This document shows positions 11,687 to 22,127 of a DNA stretch of 64,000 nucleotides, piece by piece; the stretch's first letter is position 1, and every line of letters starts with the position of its first letter. The position numbers and the translations under genes were made by a program. The DNA comes from Andrena cerasifolii (Eukaryota > Arthropoda > Insecta > Hymenoptera > Andrenidae): positions 14,632,001-14,696,000 of the forward strand of contig NC_135126.1 of NCBI RefSeq assembly GCF_050908995.1, written 5' to 3'. The notes under the pieces were generated by a model. It was not told the origin of the DNA. It saw only the letters and a list, made by a program, of their open reading frames with translations, and did no database searches.

Positions 11687-12639
11687 GTTGAATGTTTTAA
11701 TTAACAATACTATTCGATTATAAACCGTTGTGAACTGTAAACAAATCAGATAAAATCACAATCAAAAGAAGTTGCAAACAAATATGTTCATCATAACTTA
11801 TTTTTTATTCCGTACATTAATCGGAGAAGTGAAACTTTCAGCATCATATTCCACTGACGTTTATATACACATGTTTGTTGTTTGCCAAAGAATAAAAATG
11901 TGTAGGTGCACACTGATACACGCAGAGTTGACCGGCAATTCTCTGTCACGTGACGTCACAAAGCCTATACATACTTACTTACGGCTTATGCCTGCCATGA
12001 CCGCAAACCGGATGACACATTCAGGCCTCATTCATACCGAAAGCAACGGGCAGCGACCAATGAAAAGAATGCTTTGGAACTGATTTATGACGTCATGAGG
12101 TAGATCCTCTTTTCTCATTCGCGTGCATGCGCCATTGTGGAGTCTCGTGATGACGTCATAGATATTCATTAAATATGTTAATAAAAGACAATTGCTTGTG
12201 AACAAGTAATAAAAATGAGTGAACAAAGATGTGCGAGTAAACGAGGAACATCGATTCCATATGAAATTATCGGTGAATAATGAAAAAAATATAAATGAGG
12301 GGCTGGATGAAAAAAATTTTCAGTCAAATTTGTTTAATTTATTTTAAATCGTCAATTGATGAACAAATAATATAAACTAATGAGCAATGATGTACGAACG
12401 ATGCACAATCGACTGCATAAAAGAGAAACTGATATATACTCCAATGAGGGGTTAATTTTTCGGTGGTGAGGTCTTTCTCGTAGATAACCGGGCCGATGCC
12501 CCGTTTCTACGGCGCCGTTGCGCAATCAATCCAACTCTATCTCGCGCGCAACAGCGCCGTAATATGAAAATTGCTTAGCGCCGCTGTAGCTTCCAACAGT
12601 GCTCATGTCACTCATGTTTCAATATCACAGGCGAAGCAT
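11687..12639. other. Intergenic DNA with repeated CRE-type sites
   Basis: This is the upstream side of IKK-beta. TGACGTCA palindromes occur at about 11950-11957, 12086-12093 and 12151-12158. The segment at 11946-11985 also matches the reverse complement of 20263-20298. The 103-codon and 64-codon frames here are not recognisable. A promoter role for the CRE sites is inference. Confidence 0.5.
12085..12160. promoter_or_regulatory. Pair of TGACGTCA (CRE/bZIP-type) palindromes
   Basis: Two perfect TGACGTCA octamers lie about 65 bp apart, roughly 400 bp upstream of the IKK-beta start codon on the opposite strand. The octamer is the known binding site of CREB/ATF-class bZIP factors. A third copy is about 135 bp nearer to the gene. 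Function is not shown. Confidence 0.4.
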
Positions 12640-13042
12640 AATGAAGTACCGTAGGGATTTGAACAAGTTTCTAAGTACGGCGGAAGCACTTCTTAAGTTC
12701 CAGAATGCAGTAGCGTAACGTTTTCATACCATCAGAGTCCAGACCCCGCCGAGAAACAGGGTAAAAATTTTACGACGCATAAATGTATGAAAGCGAAACC
12801 TAAACATACAAAGCCTGTTCAGATGAAGCTTGAATTCAACACTATAAGAATGCCAAAAACCGAAATGAGAGGAAGAAAAGGAGAAAAAGCTGGAAAAAGC
12901 TGAACTCCGAAAGTTGGCAGAAATGAAAGCCAGACCGATGCCAGTATACAAACCTCTTATTATTCTGAAATCGAGTAAGCCTCCAACTGATCCACAGAGT
13001 TCTGCATATGCGAGTAGAAGTGGAATGAAACATGCTTTTTAA
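12640..13042 (+). pseudogene. Decayed TPX2-like fragment
   Basis: Three reading-frame pieces on the + strand, separated by stops and at least one frameshift, read like the middle of TPX2. First comes a short helix followed by RFHTIRVQTPPR (about 12642-12760). Next is a piece with AKPKHTKPVQMK (about 12790-12870). Last is EKKLEKAELRKLAEMKARPM followed by PVYKPLIIL and KPPTDPQS (about 12872-13042). In vertebrate TPX2 the order is the same: a short helix, an RYHL-like motif, a basic stretch, a charged helix ending in KARELDPRIL, and a PPTEP motif. The intact TPX2 gene 600 bp away on the other strand lacks this middle block. Diverged exons of a real gene remain possible, but the internal stops make a relic more likely. 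Confidence 0.5.
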
Positions 13043-13640
13043 CTTTATAGGATTTTGTACAGTTTGCAGTGTCTATTCGAACCTGTATTGTAAGTACATA
13101 CTATATTGCATGTAATTTTAATATTACTTTTACTACATGTGGACAAGTCAAATGTAAGTATGGTCACAATTTTAAAAAGATTCATGAGTAGCCGCATCGA
13201 ATAAAAGTTGACCGGTGCGAAACAATAATTATGTTATGTGATTTATAATAATTATGTTTAACAATTGTTTATGAACGATAAATTTTGTTGAAAGTTTTTG
13301 AAATATTTGGAAGCGTCTAACGATAAAAATTATAATAATCTGTCAGGCTTCTTTATGTACGTCGAAATCATGTATGATCGTCATCTTAAATTTAATTACA
13401 GACACATACACGTACAATCTGGTATTTTTGTGATTTTGAAAGCATTATCCAATGGAATACTTAATCCTGACTATCTAATTACCTGAATTACTGTATACAT
13501 ATGTTTGTTCATCGGTTATTCAAGTATTTGTAGGTAACATACGTCAGAGATATCAATATAAATGATCTAGACTACCTTGGTAAAATCTTCAATATACCTA
13601 TACCCCTGACTATGCGCTCCTAAACTATAATATCCAATAT
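13043..13640. other. Intergenic DNA between the TPX2-like relic and TPX2
   Basis: AT-rich DNA without a recognisable gene; it probably includes the TPX2 3' UTR on the minus strand. The 62-codon frame at 13298-13486 resembles nothing known. Confidence 0.5.
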
Positions 13641-15211
13641 CTACGCTCGACGACGACGTTTGGACGATAGTGGACTCATAGGCTCAGTCAATGGTCGCTT
13701 TTCAGATCTTGGCACACACATTTTGTATTTGCGAATTGGATTTGCTTTGTGAACAGTCTGTTTTCTTAGTAGCGTTATTTCTTTCTCCTCCTGCTTCTTC
13801 AAGGCAGCGAGCTCCTGTAATTTTTAGCTTCATTAGAACACGATCTTTTGACTCTGAGAATAAAACGTCATTAAAGTACATCCAACTTACCATTTGTCTC
13901 GCTAGTTTTCTCTGCGCTTCTTTCTGTTTTATGATATCATCGAAACGCTTCCTCTCTTCAGCCCGTGATGCTGTATGAAGGGACGGTGCTTTTGGTCTTT
14001 CTGAACTCCTTTTCGTTAAAGCTGGCATAAACGGTGGTTTCTTCCAAATCTGAATTATATCACCAGCGATATAATTTAACTGTAAACTATTATTAAAGAG
14101 TATGAAGTTTCGAATTCAATTACCTCCGCATTCTTCTTTTTGGGTTTTACAGGGCTATTTGTACTTTCAGCCTTCTCATTAGCGTTGCTCTTTATTTTAT
14201 CATTTCTGTCACTAGTGCTATTGTCATTATTATTATGTTTATTAGTCCGCACTGGTCGAGCTTTTAAAAACTTGGGAACAGGATTCGCTCGAAACACCAT
14301 CATCTTCTTTTCTTCCTCCAGGATCTATGGATAATCAACGAGTCAGTAAGTTTTTCTACCAGTTACATTAAAGTTGCATTAAAAGCTACAATATTACGAT
14401 TTTCCGTACTTTTTTTATACGCTCTTGTTTGTACTCCTGTTTATGCTTTTGTCGCAAATCGAAGGTAAAGGGATTCACGGTAACGGTTTGCGGTTTCTTC
14501 ACTTTTGCGCAATTATTCTTTTTATCCTTCTTCTCCTGAAACGTTTATCCCAGATTCATAAGCCAACACCCTTAAATAACTTAATCGTGTACATAACAAT
14601 TAATTACCGTTGCGTAGCTGGCATTGTGGACCACATACTCTTCCTTACACTCCTCGTTTCTGTTGCCCAAGATATAGGGCGCTTCCGCGGGTGGGTCGTG
14701 CTTTACAGCGGATAGAGCAACATTATTAAAAGACCTGAAATCATATGAATAAATTTATAGCAAGAACCACTTCCTGTGCCAGAAGATTCCTGTCGCACCC
14801 TTGTTCAAGCGAATTCACGATTCTTACGCGACCAATGTATCTTCTGCATCTTCTTCAAAAGAATTGGGAAGCTTTCCATTGTCGAAGTCAGGTTTCGGCG
14901 TGCTCACGATCACGGTCACCTTATCTGAAAGAAATGGTAGCTGTCAGTGGAAAATTGGCAGCCTTTCTTAGCTCTTGCGAATTCAAAGCACATGGTCACT
15001 TACTGAAGAAGGAGTCCCCAGTTTCGGGCAAATTGGAGAAGTCGACGAATTGCGGGGACTCGATTCTGTCCCATTGCTCTTTGTCGGATTTCTTACATTC
15101 CCTCCAATAATCGTGTCCAGGCTTGACATTCTCTTTTTGCCATAGTCTTCGCGACGGTACTTTTAAATTATTCCTCACGTACGTCACCGGTGTCTCTGAT
15201 TGCCCGTACAT
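13641..15211 (-). CDS. TPX2-like spindle assembly factor (compact form, 363 aa)
   Basis: TPX2 activates Aurora A and promotes microtubule nucleation at spindles. Seven exons, in transcript order: 15004-15211, 14828-14924, 14608-14734, 14410-14535, 14124-14324, 13891-14049 and 13641-13814. They total 1,092 nt, or 363 aa. The N-terminus carries QFVDFSNL...DSFF (about 54-69), resembling the Aurora-A-binding start of vertebrate TPX2 (DFINFSSLDD). Exon 4 has a TPX2 repeat (NPFTFDLRQKHKQEY), exon 5 has FRANPVPKFLKARPV, and the last exon ends with HKANPIRKYK and PLTEPMSPLSSKR, matching the conserved kinesin-5-contacting C-terminus of vertebrate TPX2. At 363 aa it is about half the vertebrate length and lacks the central region. 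All seven exons keep phase. The closest fly relative would be mei-38; I leave the symbol blank because orthology was not tested. Confidence 0.9.
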
Positions 15212-15710
15212 GTCTCCTGCTCGTCATCAGTCAGGCGGGTGATATTATTGTTCTTGTAAAACGATAACACGTGTAACTAAAGCTTCAATCCTCAGGAGAC
15301 GCAGTCTGTTTGAACCGATGGAAGATTCTTAGTACATCAGACTCACTTTGAAGGCTTCGCTGGGAATGAATTGCTCGAAATCTCTTCGCAAAATTGACTG
15401 GCTCAAGGATCAGCAAAGTCTTTACCTCGAGACTGTTACCGATATCTAGCAACGGTAGCTGGCGTGTTTACGCGCGGACAGGTCGAGCAGTGTTTGTGTT
15501 CTGAAGCAAAAAGAACGCGCAATGACGACATTGATTCGAATAATAATTACAAGTTATCTTACATTTCGTGGCAAAGAATCACAAGAAATAAATTCAGCAA
15601 AAAGATACAATTCGTTTCAATGAGATGGAAATTATGGATCATCAAACAGTAGCGAATGAGTATAAAAAAAAATCGCTGATACATCACAGTATACGTGCAA
15701 GCTCATAATA

Positions 15711-17003
15711 CAGGGTGTCGGACAACAGATAATAGAAAATTAAATGGGGCAAAATAAAATACGTGGCAAAGTAAAACGAAAGCTAAAAGCAAAAAAATTG
15801 CGGTGGAGGCTTCGTTCTTTAGTTATTAATGTTTGACAATTCGAGCCAGGGGTCCTGAAGAATGGCAATTCGACGATCAGCGTTGCGCATTGCGTAAACG
15901 CTGTCAGGCGCCCCTACTAACTCGTGCGCCCCTACTAAATCTGCTGACCATCGAATAGCCATTCTTCAGGTGTTCCTGGCTCGATTTTTTAAACACTAAC
16001 AACTAATAAAAACAAATTAAAACCGACTTCAAAATAAAAATGCTCTAAACAGTAAAAAATAATTTTTTCCCTTATTTAATCTACGACTTTCAATTTTTTT
16101 CGTGGGCGTCTCATCATTTTCACTGTGTAAATCTGGCGGCGACTTAAAAAATGGAGAGTCGGAGATTAAATGAGGAAAAAAATATTTTGTACTTTTTAGA
16201 GCATTTTTATTTTTTTGCAGTCGGTTTTAATTTTTTTATTTTTTACATCTTAGTTATTTAAGTTATATAACATTTATTTTTTAAAAATAAGCAGGCCTAC
16301 AAAAGAAGCTGCTCGTAAAAAAAACGTTTGCTAGAAACGGAAGCTTCCTAAAATAAGCGACTTGAAAAAGTGAAGATAAGGATATCTTAAATTCGTTATT
16401 ATTATCCAGTACTGGCAAAGTATTAGGCCAATATTGATGCAGTGTATAATGGGACCACCGAGGCATCGTCCTCTTTCGATTAAAAAAAAGATCATCAAAA
16501 TCGGTCCATATGCTGAGGAGTTATGCGCGCACAAACAAAAAAAATACATACGCATTGAATCTGTAACCTCCCCTTTTTTGAAGTAAGTTAAAAAACCATT
16601 CATCATGGTACCAATTGGGGAACATATTCTTCAGCAATATAACAACGAAAGAATCATCCAAATCGGTCCGCGATTTATGCGCGAACATACTTTAAAACTG
16701 GAATTCTAGATAATTCTAGACTATCTAGATAATAATAAAAAAATAACATCGTACCACCGGCTCTTCATAGTCTTTCAAATAAAAAAAGAATCATCGAAAT
16801 CGGTGCACCTATGCGAAAGTTATGGCTGACCGCTGAACATACATAAAATAAAAATACAGATCCAATTGAGTAACCTCCTCCTTCTTGAAGTCGATTAATA
16901 AAAAGCGAAACGTCCACCGCAATTTCGTTACTCTTGATTTACGTCTTATCTCGCCACGTAGAATCGCCCACCTCACTTCCTACTATCTGTTGCCGGTCAT
17001 CCA
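15711..17003. mobile_element. Long-TIR element interrupted by nested repeats
   Basis: The left end (GGTGTCGGACAACAGATAAT...GTGGCAAAG...GCGGTGGAGG, to about 15812) matches the reverse complement of the right end (about 16910-17003, ...CCACCGCAAT...CTATCTGTTGCCGG...), so the TIRs are about 95 bp. A subterminal foldback at about 15834-15996 pairs CGAGCCAGG with CCTGGCTCG. DNA of another family (about 16009-16904) lies between the two ends. Confidence 0.7.
16009..16904. repeat. Inner repeat cluster with AAACCGACTTCAA ends
   Basis: A hairpin unit at about 16018-16235 has left end TTAAAACCGACTTC, right end GCAGTCGGTTTTAA and long paired inner arms. It is followed by three degenerate copies of a module with ATCATC(A/C/G)AAATCGGT...GTTATG at about 16488, 16650 and 16790. 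Two ends resemble TTGAAGTCGATTAA (about 16573 and 16887). Confidence 0.65.
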
Positions 17004-17440
17004 GCATATGGTTTATGCTCGACAAACTTATACAACGTTAATTGGTTTAATTCGATAACATTAGCATGGCGCGCAAAGGGTTGCGCGCGATCATTGATAT
17101 CCTATATCCACGAGCATTTCTATGGATACAGGCGCCCACAACAAAAGCAGGGACAGCTGACACTGTTGCATCGCTAGACAACTTCCCCAAACAGATCTTC
17201 CGATATGATCGATGCCTGTCGCGTTTGTAAATTGCAATTCCATCAGTGTACGTCCGGCCACATACGGGGGAGGAATTGTTTCAAGACACCCAAGATATTG
17301 GTAGCGATATGACCATCCATTACCCCGCACTACTGCTCAGTGCATAGAACATATACGTTTTAACATCTCTGAACGTGGGAGTTGATTATGCGACACTGAA
17401 AGTAACATTTTCATTCGAATAATAAAAGAAGACTTGAAGC

Positions 17441-19944
17441 ATGCTCGGACTAAGGTAACAGTTAATAAAATGATCGCTAATTTCATCAATTTATCGAAGT
17501 GCTGTGGGAAACAGGTGCAGTACTTTAAGCGAGAGCGAAGGGTTCGATCTAAACTGAAATTGTGTATTAGAACGTAGGTAGTTAATTGACGAACTGTACC
17601 GTTTAATATTTTAGATCCGATCAGAATATTGGCAGTCTCGGCAGCAGTCGGTGGCTCGAGGCAATCTGGGAACCAGGAGCCCGATTGTACACCCTGCCAA
17701 ATGGGCTTGATATGGTAGATGTAACGGGCGATGGGGATGCTAGGCTTATCTGCACCGATTTGGGGATACTCGGTGCCAATTCGACGAAGGTTGCAACGGT
17801 TTACTGCTTTTAAACTACTGGAGTTACTTGAAAATTCGACCCCTTTAACTATTTCATCGAAGCACTTATAGAAGTCCAGCAAATTAGCTAAAAAGAGAGA
17901 AAAACGTACAGTAGTAATGACAGCATCGATAAATAGATCGAAGAAAATTGAGAGACCTTGTTTCAATATTAAAACGAAACACCTATGAATGCTATGTCGG
18001 TTTTACACCTAGCCTAATATGAAAACTATTTTACAGAATTATCTGCATTTTTTCCATTTATGTTCCCTCACCTTCAGATTCGGGTTTATAAAGGAGGTGA
18101 CCAGATAACAGAGCACAGCATGGTGTACCCACCCTGCGGGGTGGTCGGCTTTTACACGGAAAACGGAGAAGCTCGATCATCAGTGGTAGCTGTGGGTGCT
18201 GGATCAAGCGTCTATATCTTCAAGAACATGAGGCCCTACTTTAAGTATCGCTTGCCGCACGTGGATGTGCATCCGAAAGAACGAGAGGTGCAACAGCTGA
18301 TAATATCATCTTACGACGATTACTCAAGAATGATCCCTGCAAGATCACTTTTCTCCCGCAGATCTGGCGCAAGGCTGGATTGGAGGAGGAGCTGAACATG
18401 CTCACACTAGCCGACGAATTGGAGTTATTGTTAAAAGAGCTCGGTGCAGGATTCATCTCGCCGCGAACCTTAAAATTCCTCTCCATGGATCCGAGCCTGA
18501 GGTCCAGCTTCGTTGAACAATACAAAAGAATTCCACTTGTAAAGAGCAATGCTTTGACCGCTATCTCGGTCATCAGAAGAGATTCTTGGACCGATCCAGC
18601 AAGCTGTTGCCTCGTGCTCGGCACAGAGTTCGGAGAAATTCTCATTCTAGAACCACGGTATGCGACCGATGATCAGCCACATCTTCTGCGCATATGAATC
18701 ACGTTTAACATATGCTTATCATGGTGTCGCAGAACGTTTTCAGTTATGGACAAACATCGGGTAGAATGGCCACCAGTGGCTTTCTCGTGTAACGGCTTGT
18801 GGACCGGCGATGGGAGGATACTGATCATCGATAGAGACGGAAAAATCTGCGTGATAAAAAGGGGAAACCCCGTGAAGCTTTGGGAAAAGCTGCCTGCACC
18901 TGCTGTGGCCATTTCAACTCTTCGTAACGACGGTGCCGCGGTCTCTGTTATGGATGGTAGTTTGCTTGGTTTCTCCAGGAAGGTATGCCGAGAAATTTTT
19001 CTTCGGACTATAAAAGTTCGAGGCTAACGATACGATAATCGTGTTAGGGTATCAGACTTTGGCACGTCCCGGTCCCAGGCGCGATCCTCGATTCAGTGAG
19101 TTTGCCAGTACCGCAAAGTGGACTTTCTTTGCTCGCTGTGAGCACAGCCGGATACGGTGTTCGAGTGTACGATGGAAAGCACCACGTGGACACGCTGAAG
19201 ATGATCGAGCCGGTGTCTACGTTAAAGGTAACGCTCACTTTCCACCTGCGACATCATCCAGCACAGTTAGTGCTTCGCTTTAATGATTCGTTACCGTATT
19301 CTGTCTTTCTTTCGTAGTATGGCCGAATGGGCCAAGAGGAACGAACCATGACGATGGTCACCGTCAGCGGTGGTCTGTGCGTGAAGATTTTAAAGCGCAC
19401 CGCCGACTTCAGTGTTCACAGCACGGCAGCGTATTCTATACCGAACAATGTTCCTAAATTCTTAATACCGAAGAAAACGCGACTGTTCGTCGAGCAAACC
19501 ATACGAGAACGATCAGAAGCGAAGAAGATCCATACAACTTTTCAGCAAGGTCTGCTTCGACTACGTCTGATGGCAGCAAAGAAGGCTGTGGAATCTTTAA
19601 ACGACAGTCAAGACGCGGGACCGACTCCCATCACGTTGGAGGCCACCGTTCTAGGCTTGGGCCCGAATTACCAGATCCGTATAGTGCTCACGAACATATC
19701 CGACGAATTCTCCGACACGGGTCTGTACATCGTTTGCAGGAACGAGGACACGGATGTGAGGCCTCGAGTGATGGACGTGCCTCTGTTGCCTAGCGGGATC
19801 CCTATTTCTCTAATGGTACACGCGACTTTGAAGAGTAGAATATCGGGAAGAGTGGAAATCTTGCTATGCAAGAAATCGAGGGCGAAGCCAATCGCTGTGA
19901 CGATAGTGGTTCTGCCTACTGCAGAGGAGGAAATCGAAGTTTAG
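17441..19944 (+). CDS. BBS1: Bardet-Biedl syndrome 1 protein homolog (BBSome subunit)
   Basis: BBS1 is the beta-propeller subunit of the BBSome, which moves membrane cargo in cilia and contacts ARL6. Exons are 17441-17454, 17615-17789, 18078-18287, 18362-18657, 18733-18982, 19048-19227 and 19318-19944. They total 1,752 nt, or 583 aa, against about 593 in human. Family signatures are RWLEAIWEPGARLYTLPNGL near the start, the IRVYKGG strand, VYIFKNMRPYFKYRLP, the helical insert starting IWRKAGLEEELNML, CCLVLGTEFGEILILEP, VKILKRTADF, KKTRLFVEQTIRER, and a C-terminal GAE-like domain. The first exon is only 14 nt (MLGLR). I chose it because its donor phase (2) exactly fits exon 2 and an in-frame stop precedes it, but this exon is the weakest part. 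In insects BBS genes usually act in ciliated sensory neurons and sperm. Confidence 0.94.
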
Positions 19945-20184
19945 TCGCATAAGGTATAGAGTAAAAGACCGACTTACTGCCACCTACCGAATTACTGTCA
20001 CCCTAAGCTGTTTTACTTAAAATGACGAATAAACCTTGTGAAGTCATACACAAAAAATGTAGTATACATGGCCTGTTTAGTACATTAAAAAATAAAAAAC
20101 ACCCTTTCACGTTCGTATTTATTGCTTTACTTTATTATCGCATTCGATGGCTAGACGTCACTGATTGTGAGTTCCAACTTCCAA

Positions 20185-20385
20185 TAGCTGTTCCCCCTCT
20201 ACTACTCCCTCCTACGTCATGTGAGGCGTGCTTTTGATTGGCGTGCGAATGATAAGTTGTATTATAATAGCGTAAGTATATAGGTTTATGTGACGTCACG
20301 TCTTCCCTATCCGTAGGGAATTGTCTGGCAACTCTGGTGCACACCATGAGAAGTTCCCCCTCTACTACTTCCTATTACGTCACTC
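20185..20385. repeat. Diverged direct repeat with CRE-type sites
   Basis: The phrase TTCCCCCTCTACTACT recurs about 166 bp apart, each copy followed within about 10 bp by an ACGTCA half site. Between them, at about 20285-20340, lies a TGTGACGTCAC...CTGGCAACTCTGG module also seen near 158-215. Confidence 0.55.
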
Positions 20386-21059
20386 ACAAACTGACCCATA
20401 GACTTATATAGACGGAGCGGAAGAGAGGATTGTGGGCGAGGGGAACATAAGATCGGAGGGGTAAAGGCAGAAAGCATACAGGCAATTCGGTGGTTAACTT
20501 CGGATGCATTCGGTTCGTGTCGGTTCGGCATTAATGGCTGTTAATGGCTTTGTTCGAAATACATAACCACTGTTGCTGTTCTAAAGCATCGCAGTGGTCG
20601 TAGTATAAAATAGTAGCGGTCCAGTTCCTACGTAAACTAGGATAATTAGGTAGAATAAAAAATGAGGGCATAAATTAAGTAATAAGCATATTTTCACATT
20701 ATTTTATATATAATATCACTATTGTCTTGAGTCCATTGTTGAGGTTGACATTGACAGTTTTCCTTTATCTGATGCACTTAAGGTTGTTGTCCACGAAGAA
20801 TGACCCATAAATTTCTCGTATAACAAACGAAAAAAATATTTTACATCATACATGTATCACGGTGTGAACTCAGGGTCACAAATGAAATAAATTTATTGAA
20901 TATGTACATATTATGTACTACTACATTCCACAAATGACTGTAAATACTCATGTGAAGAATTACTAACGTTGAAATCCAGTACTCAATTAGAATTCTGAGA
21001 TAATAGAAAAACACATCTGATCACTTTGATGCCAATCAATATATTAACAAAAACATGCA

Positions 21060-21213
21060 GTACACGGGGCTCAAAAATATCGTTCCAACTACGCCTAATG
21101 CAAGTGAGCCGCAGCCAGCCAGCGTCGCGCCAGGGAATCGGTTATCGACGCTGGTTGGCTGCGGCTCACTCGCATTAGTGGTAGTTGGAACGATATTTTT
21201 GAGCCCGGTGTAC
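21060..21213. mobile_element. Short perfect foldback element
   Basis: Arms of about 70 bp pair almost perfectly: GGGCTCAAAAATATCGTTCC on the left with GGAACGATATTTTTGAGCCC on the right, and GTGAGCCGCAGCCA with TGGCTGCGGCTCAC. About 18 bp separate the arms. There is no coding capacity; this is probably a hairpin MITE. Confidence 0.85.
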
Positions 21214-22105
21214 ATAATTATGTACAAATTGATCCGTAACCACTAATAAATATTATCTTATTAACCAATCACATTAACTTTAATAAAACTATTAATATAA
21301 CACATATTTCGATTCGAATAAACATCGTCATATTTCCGCGCGCAAAATCATTCACACATACGCGACATACACTCACACACACCGCCACACATAATTGTAC
21401 CGCCATCTACGTTTATCCCCAGTTACTATTTTAACCTCAATCGTGTACTACCTCCATTAAATTACGTAATATTTTACAGTACTACAAATCCTTTCTACTT
21501 ATAAACTATATAATAAGTATATAGACTGTTTAATGAAATGTGCCGTACTCACTATTCTTCGAAGTTCTTAATAAAACCACACAAAAATTGAAAGAAAAAT
21601 TTGCGTAACTCCCCCCACCCTTTACAGCTCGACAGAAGTAAGCGACCAATTAGCACATCGTTTAACGTTTAAACTTATTGTTAGTTTGTAATGAAATAAA
21701 CTTAGCAATTGGTAATTACTACTTTTCAAAAATGCATAAGAGATCGAGAACATCGAGATCGATTCACATTTGCGTTTTTCGTAGCATATTCAGTTTCACC
21801 ATATTTAGTTTCAGTTCAAACCGCTAGTAGGATTGTGATCGAATTCCACTCGAATGCTTATATCTACCCATGTTGAGACAAAAAATTTCCTGCTTTTGCT
21901 TTTCTTCGGTATACATATGTGTATTTTCAAAAATAATTAATGTAAATTCATGAAATTAACGGTTTATTATTTACTTATTACCTATGTAGGTAGTGTAGGT
22001 ACCCAGTAGTTTCATTCCTGTGACAACTCCATCATAATATTCATCAGCGCCCTCTAAGACATCCGTTTTCACGAGTCCCCATTCACTCCGCAGAGGAGCT
22101 CGTCC

Positions 22106-22118
22106 GTTTCTTTTCCGG
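22106..22118 (+). promoter_or_regulatory. TCT-type polypyrimidine initiator of RpL18
   Basis: The pyrimidine run TTTCTTTTCC sits 10-20 bases before the RpL18 start codon. Animal ribosomal protein genes characteristically start transcription at such a C within a pyrimidine tract (TCT motif). This would give a 5' UTR of about 18 nt, typical of TOP mRNAs. Confidence 0.6.
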
Positions 22119-22127
22119 TTTATCAAA

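Larger units (their letters stand above)
15212..17440. other. Intergenic DNA between TPX2 and BBS1, mostly repeats
   Basis: TPX2 and BBS1 are divergently transcribed. Most of the interval (15711-17003) is nested inverted-repeat DNA, described separately. No protein gene is visible; the 91- and 61-codon frames at 16281-16606 fall within the repeats. Confidence 0.6.
19945..22127. other. BBS1 3' side, repeats and RpL18 upstream region
   Basis: An AATAAA at 20028-20033 probably ends BBS1 transcripts. Further on are two similar segments starting TTCCCCCTCTACTACT(C/T)CCT and ending in ACGTCA (about 20189 and 20355), a TGACGTCA palindrome at about 20292, and a foldback at 21060-21213. The 71- to 74-codon frames between 20022 and 20531 have no recognisable family. 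Confidence 0.55.

Noticed and set aside
17337..17966. 209-codon minus-strand frame
   Set aside because: It lies opposite BBS1 exons 1-2, whose sense reading matches BBS1 closely. The antisense product resembles nothing.
18241..18645. 134-codon minus-strand frame
   Set aside because: Shadow of BBS1 exons 3 and 4.
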